A DNA stretch of 60,000 nt from Tubulanus polymorphus. Its lineage: Eukaryota; Nemertea; Palaeonemertea; Tubulaniformes; Tubulanidae. The notes below the pieces were generated by a model that was not told the origin of the DNA, did no database searches, and saw nothing but the letters and a program-made list of their open reading frames with translations. Below are positions 48,097-57,475 of this stretch, piece after piece. Location of the stretch: the NCBI RefSeq assembly GCF_964204645.1, contig NC_134033.1:1921631-1981630 (forward strand), given 5' to 3'. A program made the translations under genes and the position numbers. Within the stretch, counting starts at the first letter, position 1; every line of letters starts with the position of its first letter.

Positions 48097-49089
48097 CTAA
48101 GTTATGTCTTTTCCGCGACGGTTTCTCACTTTTTTCCGCCGTGGGATCCAATTTTTCTTCACGTAGTTTTTCACCTCGTCGCCGGAGAGAAGATAAATGT
48201 AGAAATTAATGACGCTGTTCGTGGCGTAGAAATCGGCCACGATCAGCGTAACGTCGATAAGGAGTTGGTCCGGGATGACGACGAACGTGGAGATGACCAA
48301 GAACATATCGGTCGGGAAAATGAACACGACGAACATGATCGAGACCGTGATCACTAGAACTGTCGCTTTTCTCGTCGAGCTGGCCTTATTGCCACCTGCG
48401 CCGCCAAATTGCTCCGACCGACGCAACATCGCGATCAGAACCACGTTGAGAATGACGACAGCCGTCACAGGGACGTAGGATGTGAACGTGGGCGAAACTC
48501 GAAAATAAAAGTCCGCCCAATATTCTGAAACGAACACGCATCCGCCGCGGTCTGGACTGTATTCCACAGCCACAAATACATAGGTGAATCCGATGAACCA
48601 CGTGATGGTTAATAAGACGACCAATGTTCGCGAGACGAACGGCGTTGCTATCGTCCTAGCGGAGAACGGCCAGACGACAATGGCGAAACGCTCGACGGTT
48701 AGGAGCGCGATCAAACCCGAGCTGATTATGTCGGTGGCTCCGAAAAAATACTCGTAGAATTGACACCCGAAATCGCTCGTCAATTCGACGACCATTCGCG
48801 GGTAGAAAGCGTAGTTCAGAACGGGCACCGTGTAGGCGAACATCAGGACCGTATCGAAAACGGCCAAAGCCGCTAAATACGACGCGTAGGAGCAGACGCG
48901 GAATTTCTCGCTGGTCATGATGATGAAACTGGCCACGTTACCGAACAGACCGATGAGTGTCATGATCGGTAAGATGATGACCTGCGCGTAACGGAGCATC
49001 GGGGAACAGAGTCTCGGAGAGTCGAACATGACGCTCGTGTACCACGGCAAGAAATATCGAGGCGCTGAAGTTTCGTTTGAGGAGTTCAT
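48097..49089 (-). CDS. Rhodopsin-family peptide-receptor-like GPCR, copy A (intact)
   Basis: This is a single-exon gene of 330 aa. Seven hydrophobic segments are visible: TM1 about 36-59 with the GN pair (Asn51), TM2 70-92 with Asp79, TM3 109-136, TM4 155-175 with Trp164, TM5 203-222, TM6 243-266 with Pro259, and TM7 279-302. Cys109 (top of TM3) and Cys184 (ECL2) can form the usual disulfide. The DRY motif is ERF (133-135). NPxxY is replaced by NFYIY (295-299), in the NSxxNFxIY context typical of invertebrate FMRFamide/TRH-like peptide receptors. The TM6 CWxP is not kept (FIFP). N-glycosylation sites are at Asn2 and Asn5, with a short basic tail. The Met at 49089 aligns with the start of the paralogues. 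AATAAA on the coding strand lies about 145 nt past the stop. The ligand is unknown. Confidence 0.92.
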   Translation of the reverse strand: MNSSNETSAPRYFLPWYTSVMFDSPRLCSPMLRYAQVIILPIMTLIGLFGNVASFIIMTSEKFRVCSYASYLAALAVFDTVLMFAYTVPVLNYAFYPRMVVELTSDFGCQFYEYFFGATDIISSGLIALLTVERFAIVVWPFSARTIATPFVSRTLVVLLTITWFIGFTYVFVAVEYSPDRGGCVFVSEYWADFYFRVSPTFTSYVPVTAVVILNVVLIAMLRRSEQFGGAGGNKASSTRKATVLVITVSIMFVVFIFPTDMFLVISTFVVIPDQLLIDVTLIVADFYATNSVINFYIYLLSGDEVKNYVKKNWIPRRKKVRNRRGKDIT

Positions 49090-49449
49090 GTTCGTCTATT
49101 CGGCAGCTAATCCATACAGTCAGCCCAGGTCGGCTGCAATCGTCGATGCGTTTCTCGTAAGACACTTCTTGCCGTTTCTGCACCGTTTGAAGTTTTTTTC
49201 AGCAACTTAAACACAAATACAGGCAGAATATAGCACTCCTGGGAAAACTGAGTTCCTTCGATATACTGCGCAGTCTTTGAAACTCCCCTCGATTTTTGCC
49301 GGGTTCAAGTCAAACACTGAATTGTCCCTGGTCAGGTTAGTGATCACTGATATCCTGTGGTTTGATTCCCCAATATTGAATATTAGCGCACGGATCTGAG
49401 GTTATCGTGACTGCATCACAAAGACGCTTACCGTCGATAATGACAAATC

Positions 49450-49630
49450 AAATAAATGATTGAAGATCTTCATGTTTTAGTGCCTCAGGGGTTCAAATTG
49501 ACCAATCAGCGGCCTGTATTGATAGGTATTGATTTCAACCCAATGCGCTCACCTTATAATAGATAATTAGGTGTCTTCATCACTGCAGGAGTCTAGCGCT
49601 AAAACAGCCCTCTACAGAAAATTACCCTTC
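49450..49630 (-). promoter_or_regulatory. Conserved 5' block of GPCR copy A with CCAAT box
   Basis: The block is shared with the regions upstream of copies B and C. On the plus strand its order is TTTTAGTGC, then TTGACCAATCAGCGGC (49498-49513), then a TATTGAT...TATTGAT pair, then ATAATAGATAATTAGG. In gene sense the core is GCCGCTGATTGGTCAA, an inverted CCAAT/NF-Y type box about 410 bp before the ATG. Its role as a promoter is inferred from conservation only. No start site can be placed. Confidence 0.5.
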
Positions 49631-49807
49631 AACAACTCGACTTGAAAAATAGCTCCGATTTTTTCTTGTTTTCATTTAATGATATCAATCGCATCTGCAC
49701 GTATTTCATGTACCGATCTATATTATGGCAAAAAAATTCAAGGGAACTATTGAATAATACAGGATTTGTCCAAACTCTTGTCATATCGAAAGTAAGAAAC
49801 ATCGGAG

Positions 49808-49851
49808 AGGACCTGGTCCGGGATGACAACAAGTGTGGAGATGATGACTAT
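49808..49851 (-). pseudogene. Relic fragment of a fourth GPCR unit
   Basis: About 42 bp read on the minus strand as VIISTLVVIPDQVL. This corresponds to the TM6-ECL3-TM7 junction of the receptors (copy A LVISTFVVIPDQLL). The fragment lies between two homologous copies of the 5' flanking block (49560-49760 and 49865-50055), as expected if a complete unit was once here and collapsed by deletion. It is too short to be functional. Confidence 0.65.
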
Positions 49852-50058
49852 GCTATGATAACTAGTAAGGTGTCTTCTTCACTGCAGGAGTCTCGGGCTA
49901 AAAAGGTCTTCTGACTAGACACAGAAAATCACCCTAAACAACTGACCCCAGCATGAGGAAAATCAGCTCTGATTTTTTTCTGGTTTTCACTCAATGATAT
50001 CAATCGCAACTGCACACATTTCATGTACTGATGTATATGTTGGCAAATAAAGTTCTTG

Positions 50059-50340
50059 TTAACCCTTTCAGTGCGTCTACATTGCAGTGCAGTGTATAAA
50101 TCAGTGACAGATTTCGCTAGTACACCGCAGTGCAGTGTATTGATACAATTAGTAATTATCTCTCTTGAAAAATGGCAGCACCTGTCAAACAAAGTGGAAT
50201 ACTAATAACTAATGATACACCTTGCCGTGGTGTAGACGGACTATACTGGTATTCCCGTTATTGAACAATATAGGGTGGAATTTTTAAAATTTTCAAATTA
50301 TCTCCAGCACTATAGGGTTAGTCAGCACTGAAAGGGTTAA
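50059..50340. mobile_element. piggyBac-type MITE, copy 3 (complete)
   Basis: Perfect TTAA on both sides (50059-50062 and 50337-50340), CCCTTTCAGTG and CACTGAAAGGG termini, 274 bp inside. Subterminal GTGCGTCTACATTGCAGTG pairs with GGTGTAGACGGAC. It inserted between GPCR copies A and B. Confidence 0.88.
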
Positions 50341-50924
50341 AAAGAAATTCAAGTGAACTATTGAATAGTCTCGTACAGTGTTTGTTCGAACTCTTGTCAT
50401 ATCGAAAGTAAGTCGTAGGGTCTTTCACGTGATATGGTACATTGACGTAGTTCTACCAGTCATTTCATAGTTCAAATCCTGGCCAATAAAGAATTTTTTC
50501 ATTTCTATCTATAATTTCCAAAGGTTTGCATATTAATGGTGCTGCTAGGGGCAGAAAACCCATTATCGCTGCTTCATCAGTTGGATTTGACTCCGGGAGC
50601 CAAAACAATGACTTCAGTTCCATCGTTGTCGGAAAGATTTGACTCAGTTCTATTAGTTATCAATTAAATTTGACTCTAAGCGTCAACTCTTTGAGACGCA
50701 TTGGTTAATAGATGAACACATCTCAGGTCGTTATACTGTATGTGTGGTGTTTAAATCTCAAATGTAATTCATCAATCAATATTTTTGAATGAAAATGTTA
50801 ATTCCATTCACTTATCAAAGCTACTTTTAGTCTATTCTTTTTTTTCACTGAACTTTGTGGAATAATTTAACTGAGCCAATATGACTCAACTTCATAAATT
50901 TTGATAGTGCGGATATTTAAACCA
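50341..50924. other. Spacer between GPCR copies A and B
   Basis: Contains GACTC/GAGTC words like 46655 and one isolated hairpin-repeat word (CCCATTATCGCTGCTTCATC, about 50570). No gene. Confidence 0.45.
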
Positions 50925-51285
50925 ATAAGGCAGAAAACCCTTTATCGCTGCTATGTAGCAATATTCATTACGACTTTACTGCTTTCCAAGTCTCCCGATT
51001 TAAAAATGCAGTCAAAATGGCTGCAGAAAACCTTTATCACAGCTTCGCAGCTATATTGAACATATTTATTCATGAATTGAAGTATAATTCATTTCTGGTG
51101 GAACAGAAAACCTGTTGAATATATTTATTCATTTGTTGAAGTGTTATTCACTACTGGCTGAAGAGAAAACCTGCTTCTCTGCTTTGCACCTATATGGAAT
51201 ACATTTATTTGTTGAAGTATTATTCATTACTGGTTGAACAGAAAACCTGCTTCACTGCTTTGCAGCTATATTGATTACATTTATA
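50925..51285 (-). repeat. 3' hairpin/poly(A) repeat array of GPCR copy B
   Basis: Four to five units follow the stop of copy B, with cores such as CTGCTTTGCAGCTATA and TTTATT at 51065-51070, 51124-51129 and 51204-51209 (AATAAA in gene sense). They are the same family as the arrays behind copies A and C. Confidence 0.6.
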
Positions 51286-52251
51286 TCATTTTTTCCACTG
51301 CTGCAGCCAGTTTTTCTTCACGTAGTTTTTCACCTCGTCGCCGGAGAGAAGATAAATGTAGAAATTGACGATGCTGTTCGTGGCGTAAAAATCGGCCACG
51401 ATCACCGTAACATCGATGAGGAGCTGGTCCGGGATGACGACGAGCGTGGTGATAAAAACAAAGATATCGGTCGGGATGACGAATACGGCGAACATGATCG
51501 ATACCGTGATTACTAAAAATGTCGCTTTTCTCGTTGAGCTGCCTTTCTTGCCACCAGCGCCGCCAAATCGCGCCGAGCGGCGGAGCATCACGATCAGAAC
51601 TACGTTGAAAATGGCAACAGCCATCACCGGCAAATACGACGTGAATGTTGGCGAAATTCGTAAATCTAAGTCCGCCCAGTATTCTGAAACGAACACGCAA
51701 CCGCCGCGGTCCTCGCTGTATCTTATAGCCACGAATACATACGTGAATCCAACGTACCACGTGACCGTTAACAAGACGATCAGCGTCCGCGAGACGAACG
51801 GCGTTGCTATAGTTCTGGCAGAAAACGGCCAGACGACAATGGCAACACGTTCGACTGTCAGGAGCGTGATCAAACCTGAACTGATTATGTCGCTAACTCC
51901 AAAGAAATACTCGTAGAATTGACAGGCAAAATCGCTCGTCGACTCGATCACCATTTGTGGATAGAAAGCGTAGTTAAGAACGGGCGCCGTGTAGGCGAAC
52001 ATCAGCAGCGTATCGAAAACGGCCAAAGCCGCCAAATACGACGCGTAGGAGCAGACGCGGAATTTCTCACTGGTCATGATGATGAAACTGGCCGCGTTAC
52101 CGAATAGACCGGTGACCGTCATAATCGGTAAGATGATGACCTGCGCGTAACGGAGCATCGGGGAACATAGTCTCGGAGAGTCGAACATGACGCTCGTGTA
52201 CCACGGCAGGAAATATTGCTTCCCCGTAGTTTCGTTCGAGGACAGCGACAT
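51286..52251 (-). CDS. Rhodopsin-family peptide-receptor-like GPCR, copy B (intact)
   Basis: This is a single-exon gene of 321 aa, clearly paralogous to copy A over the full length. Key residues are Asn52 (TM1), Asp80 (TM2), Cys110 and Cys185 (disulfide pair), Trp165 (TM4), Pro260 (TM6) and NFYIY at 296-300. The DRY triplet reads ERV (134-136), where copies A and C have ERF. There is one N-glycosylation site, Asn6 (NET). The tail is shorter than in copy A, ending WLQQWKK. The gene sits 2.2 kb upstream (in transcription sense) of copy A, on the same strand. It has its own homologous 5' CCAAT block (52600-52800) and 3' hairpin repeats carrying AATAAA. It is a putative plasma-membrane neuropeptide receptor with unknown ligand. 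Confidence 0.92.
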   Translation of the reverse strand: MSLSSNETTGKQYFLPWYTSVMFDSPRLCSPMLRYAQVIILPIMTVTGLFGNAASFIIMTSEKFRVCSYASYLAALAVFDTLLMFAYTAPVLNYAFYPQMVIESTSDFACQFYEYFFGVSDIISSGLITLLTVERVAIVVWPFSARTIATPFVSRTLIVLLTVTWYVGFTYVFVAIRYSEDRGGCVFVSEYWADLDLRISPTFTSYLPVMAVAIFNVVLIVMLRRSARFGGAGGKKGSSTRKATFLVITVSIMFAVFVIPTDIFVFITTLVVIPDQLLIDVTVIVADFYATNSIVNFYIYLLSGDEVKNYVKKNWLQQWKK

Positions 52252-52589
52252 GCTGCTCCCATCAAATCAACGAGCTCCTTTAATTTACTAGGTCCTTACT
52301 TGCTCCTGGCTCTTTAGATACACCACTTCTGCTCCTGGGAAGACTGAGCTCCTTTGATACACCACAGCTTATCTCGGTCTCCTCCTTGCTACTGGATACA
52401 CGCCTTATCACCAGCCGACTTGGTCCACGTCAAACTACCTCAGTTGTCGGTAAAACGATGATGGAGCAGTTTCAAACTATTACGAACTCATCGCAAAGAC
52501 ATCCTGCCTAAACAACGTCAAACCCGGTCTTTTCAATTTTTCAAAAAGTTATTTCGTTAAACTTGAAAGAATATACGGCACCTACTTTG

Positions 52590-52800
52590 CACGTTTTAGT
52601 GCTGCGGTGGTTTAAATTGACCAATCAGCGGCTAGTATTGATCGTTATTGATCTGAACTCAAGCCAGATAATAGATAATTGGGTACACGATAACTTTTCA
52701 GAGTTTTCACCGCAAGAGTCTGTTGTTAGAAAATAAGCGGTCCCTCTGCGCACACTAAATTACCCTTTAACTACCGAACCCCGGCACGCAGAGATTTTTC
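52590..52800 (-). promoter_or_regulatory. Conserved 5' block of GPCR copy B with CCAAT box
   Basis: The layout matches that of copy A: GTTTTAGTGC, TTGACCAATCAGCGGC (52617-52632), paired TATTGATCG and TTATTGAT, then ATAATAGATAATTGGG. The CCAAT core is intact, about 370 bp upstream of the ATG at 52251. Confidence 0.5.
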
Positions 52801-52895
52801 CGATTTTATCGTTTTGGTTTTCACGTACATGTAATGTTATCTAACGATTTGAAGTGTAAGGACCAGGAGCATTCAACGACCCTGTATGCGACATA

Positions 52896-53198
52896 AGCCG
52901 CGATCACACGGAGACGATTTGGCCCGGGCAAAATTGGCGCATACCAGGTCGAGTCAAATTTGACCCATGTCTAATAAGAGCGCGCTCACACGCAACCCAC
53001 TTAGTCGATATTAAACAATGCTCAAACAAAGCAAAGTGAGTCATTTCCAGAACCAGTTGCAAATCACACACAACCATTTATACAGTGCTAAAATTCGGCT
53101 CAGGCCAAACAGGCCCAGGTCAAACAGGCACGGACAGATTTGGCACCCGTGTGAACAGTTTTTTTGGCATGGGCCAAAATCGCTTGTGTGATCGCGGC
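52896..53198. mobile_element. MITE family 2, copy 4
   Basis: Termini AGCCGCGATCACACGG and GTGTGATCGCGGC with inner GGCCCGGGCAAAATTGG and CACTTAGTCGATATTAAACA. About 303 bp, slightly longer than copy 1. It inserted between GPCR copies B and C. Confidence 0.8.
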
Positions 53199-53325
53199 AA
53201 TATATGATGCTTTTAAATGTTTTGTTGTTTGGCAAGGGAGTTCGTGGTTAATGATGACACCATTGAGTGTGACATTCTACGTCATATACCAACATCTAGT
53301 AATCACAGTCAGGTCTTCATTTGGG

Positions 53326-53358
53326 AGCTGCTGCAGTAGCTGAAGCTGCTAATAGCTG
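53326..53358. repeat. GCTGC-rich word shared with 56394
   Basis: The 33 bp starting AGCTGCTGCAGTAGCTGAAG are identical to 56394-56426. Partial similarity (CAGGTCT...TGG) extends upstream in both. Confidence 0.8.
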
Positions 53359-53414
53359 TAGATTGTATCTGCTACAGTTATATATTTCAGTCTCCCATAT
53401 AAAATTGGTGTCAC

Positions 53415-53640
53415 AGAAAATGGCTGCGGAAAACCTTTTATCGCTGCTTTGCAGCTATATTGAATATATGCATTTATTTCTTGAAGTGTTATTCATTACT
53501 GGTGGAACAGAAAACCTGTTATCGCTGCTTTGCAGCTATATTGAATGTTGATTTATTTGTTGAAGTATCATTCATTTTGGTGGAACAGAAACCTGTTATA
53601 GCTGTTCAGCAGCTATATTTTATAAATATCAGTATGGGAG
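53415..53640 (-). repeat. 3' hairpin/poly(A) repeat array of GPCR copy C
   Basis: Three units of about 81 bp (cores near 53439, 53520 and 53596) contain the perfect hairpin GCTGC-TTT-GCAGC flanked by TATC and TATA. TTTATT occurs at 53552-53557, and again at 53677-53682 close to the stop. Confidence 0.6.
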
Positions 53641-53694
53641 ATTTAATCGTATTTTCAAATCTTTAAGTTACCAAGTTTTATTTCTTTTCCGCCG

Positions 53695-54647
53695 TCATAT
53701 TTTCCGCCGCGGGAGCCAATTTTTCGTCACGTAATTCTTCACCTCTTCACCGGTGAGAAGATAAACGTAGAAATTGACGATGCTGTTCGTGGCGTAGAAA
53801 TCAGCGACGATCACCGTAACGTCGATGAGAAGCTGGTCCGGAATGATGACCATTGTGGAGATTAACACGAACATATCGGTCGGGAAAATGAACACGACGA
53901 ACATGATCGATACCGTGATTACTAAAGATGTTGCTTTTCTCGTCGAGCTGGCCTTCTTACCACCCGCTCCACCGAATCGCTCCGACCGACGGAGCATCAA
54001 GATCAGAACCATGTTAAAAATCACCACAACCGTCACAGGTAAATACGACGTGAATGTGGGCGAAATTCGAAAACTGAAGTCCGCCCAGTATTGCGAAACG
54101 AACAGTCGGCGCTGTATTCCACAGCCATGAGTAAGTAGGTGAATGCAGCAAACCACGTAGTGGTTAACAAGATGACCAGCGTCCGCGAGACGAACGGCGT
54201 CGCTATGGTTCTGGCGGTGAACGGCCAGACGACAATGGCGAAGCGTTCGGCGGTCAGTAACACGATCAAACCCGAACTGATTATGTCGGTGACCGTGAAA
54301 AAATACTCGTAAAAATCACACGCGAAATTGCTGGTAAATTTGATGACCATTCGCGGATAGAAAGCGTAGTTAAGAACTGGCGCCGTATAGGCGAACATCA
54401 GCAGCGTATCGAAAACGGCCAAAGCCGCCAAATACGACGCGTAGGAGCAGACGCGGAATTTCTCGCTGGTCATGATGATGAAACTGGCGACGTTACCGAA
54501 CAGACCGATGAGTGTCATGATCGGTAAGATGATGACCTGCGCGTAACGGAGCATCGGAGAACAGAGTCTTGGAGAGTCGAACATGACGCTCGTGTACCAC
54601 GGCAGGAAATATCTAGGTGCTGTCGTTTTGTTGAAAGACAGCGACAT
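53695..54647 (-). pseudogene. GPCR copy C, disrupted by a 13-bp deletion in ECL2
   Basis: The 5' part reads in one frame from Met at 54647 through TM1-TM4 (ERF motif, Asp and Asn key residues kept) to ...VEYSAD. It then leaves the receptor frame. The remainder, from VSQYWADF through TM5-TM7 to the stop at 53695, lies in another frame. Aligning DNA with copies A and B, 13 bases are missing at about 54104-54105. This shifts the frame and removes the RGGC stretch with the ECL2 cysteine. No other disabling change was seen: the downstream half is open to its natural stop, so the lesion looks recent, polymorphic, or possibly an assembly error. The 5' block is also altered (CCAAT to CCACT). Confidence 0.85.
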
Positions 54648-54994
54648 GCCGCTCCGACTAAACTGAAAAGCTCCTTTAATTTACTGCTCCTTGCTCCTGG
54701 AAACACTCAGCTCTTAGATATACCGTGCTACCGGTGAACAGCGAGCTCCTTAGTAATGCCAAGCTTCTCAAAAACCTCGCTCCTTTGTCTTATAGCGGTA
54801 TCTTCCTTGCTCCTGGACACACACCCTCGATCGCCAGCCAACCTGGTCCACGTCAATTGTAGCTATCTGATAAAGCAAACAATCGATCCTGTCTCCTGAT
54901 ACTATCGAACAGTAACCAATCTCGAAGACGACAAATTTCGATTCTTTCGACTTTTAAAAAATAATTTCACTAAATTCGAAAGAAGATACCGCGC

Positions 54995-55260
54995 CTGCTT
55001 AACATGTTTTAGTGCCACAACGGTTCAAATTGACCACTCAGCGGCCAGCATTGATCGGTATTGATTTCAACTAGCTCTCTGAGCCCTGGTTTGATAAAAG
55101 ATAATTGCGTAAATGATAATTATTCTCGAGTCTTCATCACAGCAGGAGTCCGTCGTTAGAAAATAGCCGTCCATCTGCATAGACGCAGAAAATTACACCT
55201 TAAGAACCGACCCCGGGCATGAAGGAAATTAACTCCGATTATCCTTTGGGTTTTATTTCT
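54995..55260 (-). promoter_or_regulatory. 5' block of GPCR copy C with mutated CCAAT
   Basis: This is homologous to the blocks of A and B, but the box reads TTGACCACTCAGCGGC (55030-55045), so CCAAT has become CCACT. The TATTGAT pair and the AGATAATTG segment are retained. It precedes the copy whose coding region is frameshifted. Confidence 0.45.
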
Positions 55261-57100
55261 AATGATATTTATCTATTTGAAGTATAAGTGTGTGGATCGG
55301 CTGCACTCAATAACACCATTTCTCATATCCTGGTCTCATTCGTGACATTTCTGACACTCGTAGAAGTTTTGCTGCTCTGCTTAAGGGGGCTATGGAGCCC
55401 CCACCATGAAGACGATGCCTTCATTCTACCACGTCTGAGTCAAAACTATGAGTCCAGTTCCATTGAGTCAGTTGCATATGACTCTAGAGTTAAAATGATT
55501 ATCATCAGTCCGGTGTACAATGTTTATTATCAGTAGGATTGACTTTTTAGTCAAAACAATGACTTCTATAATGAATTCAATAGTAGTCAGTTGAATTTGA
55601 AGAGTCAAATGATGACTCCACGCGCTACCAGATTTTTTCATAGCTATCCGATTTGACTCAAGTCAACTGAAATTAACTGATATTGACTTCTGCAGTCCTC
55701 GACGCCAAATGGACAGAACCGAACGCTTCATAAAAATAGAAAATTCGTGCAAAAACGAACGTAAGAAAAAATTCTTGAAGTCCGTCTGCTTGAAGTCCGT
55801 CTGCTCACGAATCGTCGCTCGTTCTCAAGGTCGAACGAAGGACGCACGTTTTTTCCGCCGGGCTCGTAAAAACCGAATCTCTCAGCAACGCTCAGACATC
55901 ATAAATCACCGTGGTGACGCGTGCAACAATGTATGCTCGTCGCACGAGGAGATAAATTTCTTACGCAACGCGAATGTAGTCAATTAACGAAATACCTGTT
56001 AGGACACCCGACGGGGGGAGGGGCGATATCAACCCCCTTCAGCCCCTCCCCCTCCAACGAATACAAACAGCCATTCATCAATCATCAATATTATGTATTG
56101 ACAATTTATCAATAAGATTCCGAAAGCAATCAATCAATAGATCGATAGTTACACTGGCCGTTTAAAGATACCGATATCTGGAATGAGATTGGCCGAATAA
56201 TATTATTCTTATTCAAAAGTACGATACGAAATACAGGCCTGAATCGCAACCGTGAATCAGGAGCTGATTATATACGACTGAAAGTCAAACGAGCCTAACT
56301 CAGACATATTTTCCGATGGTTTTCACTCATTCACCTGATGAAGCTTCTAGCAGAAGCTCGTGCGTCAAGTTAACAATCAGGTCTGCGTCTGGTAGCTGCT
56401 GCAGTAGCTGAAGCTGCTAATAGCTGCGTCTGAGTTCAGCTCATTTTACCTGATTTATGTCAGACTGAATTAGAAATTGACACCATTTTTCGAGTGATTA
56501 GGTCGAAGAGCGTCAGCCGTCTGCCGAGAGAGAGCGAGCTTCCTCGACTCAATCGAATACCGATCACTATGGTTACGTAACCCGGCTATGCATATACACG
56601 TGCGACATGTTCCTAGCTTCGTGTTCCACTGAACCAGTCCGCTCGGAGCCAACCACTCGAGAAAGGATGGCTCCAGTCCAAGCCTAAAAGTGAATACCTG
56701 TGTTTTTAAACCAACACATAGCTTACCATGAAAAAAGAAAGATTTGACTTTATGCTGTGATTTCAATAGGGATGACTCCAAAATGCTGTGATCGGGATAT
56801 CAATCCAGCTGGAGCCACCCCAATTATGAATATATGCATAACACTGAAACATAGCCCAACATAATAAGAGTTAGATTCAATTTTTTCGAAAAAAAATCGA
56901 ACATCATTTCAGATAATTTTCTTTAAAACTTTAAGTTTTCTTTAAGTTTGAAAAAACTTGCAAAAAAAATTTAAATACTTGAATCAAAATCTGAACGAAT
57001 TCGATTTGAAAGCTTAACAAAATTCTTAAAAGGAAATAATCAAAATGTCGTCTGCTCTCCTCCGTCGTAGTCATCTAAACAAACGTGCATAACGATAACA
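55261..57100. other. Non-coding intron sequence right of the GPCR cluster
   Basis: GACTC/TTGACT words at 55430-55690, AAGTCCGTCTGCTTG twice near 55780, and the second copy of the 33-bp GCTGC word at 56394-56426. Open frames are unrecognised. Confidence 0.4.
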
Positions 57101-57109
57101 ATCATACTT

Positions 57110-57186
57110 GTTGCTCGAGCAACCGCCGCTGCCGTCTCAAAATTCGACCCGCCGGGAATACATCTCGGCTATGGTTGCTAGGCGAC
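57110..57186. promoter_or_regulatory. Pair of RFX X-box-like sites in a CpG-rich patch
   Basis: GTTGCTCGAGCAAC (57110-57123) is a perfect palindrome of RFX half-site type. GTTGCTAGGCGAC (57174-57186) is one base from the classic GTTGCTAGGCAAC X-box. The surrounding 57115-57245 is CG-rich. It may be an intronic enhancer or an alternative schip1 promoter. Function is inferred only. Confidence 0.4.
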
Positions 57187-57295
57187 GGGATTCGCGGTAA
57201 CTCCGGCGCGGCGGTGCGCGGAATACGCGATCGTTGCGTCCCAGATAGATCTTTAATCAAACCGCTTCGATAATCAGCTGTTTTATAGTCACTTA

Positions 57296-57475
57296 AAACA
57301 CGATCTCAAACCGTACACCCCTATCAGTTTTATGGTGACAATTTTTCTCACTTAGAACAGGATCTCGAAACGTACACCTCCAAACCTCAAAAACTGTACA
57401 ACCATACCCCCTATCGGTTTTATGGTGACAATTTCTGTCACGACAGAACCTCAAACCCTTCAGTTTTACGGTGTC
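57296..57475. repeat. ~60-bp degenerate repeat with TTTTATGGTGACAATTT
   Basis: Two and a half units containing GATCTCAAACCGTACACC, CCCTATCAGTTTTATGGTGA and CAATTTTTCTCAC. Confidence 0.7.
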
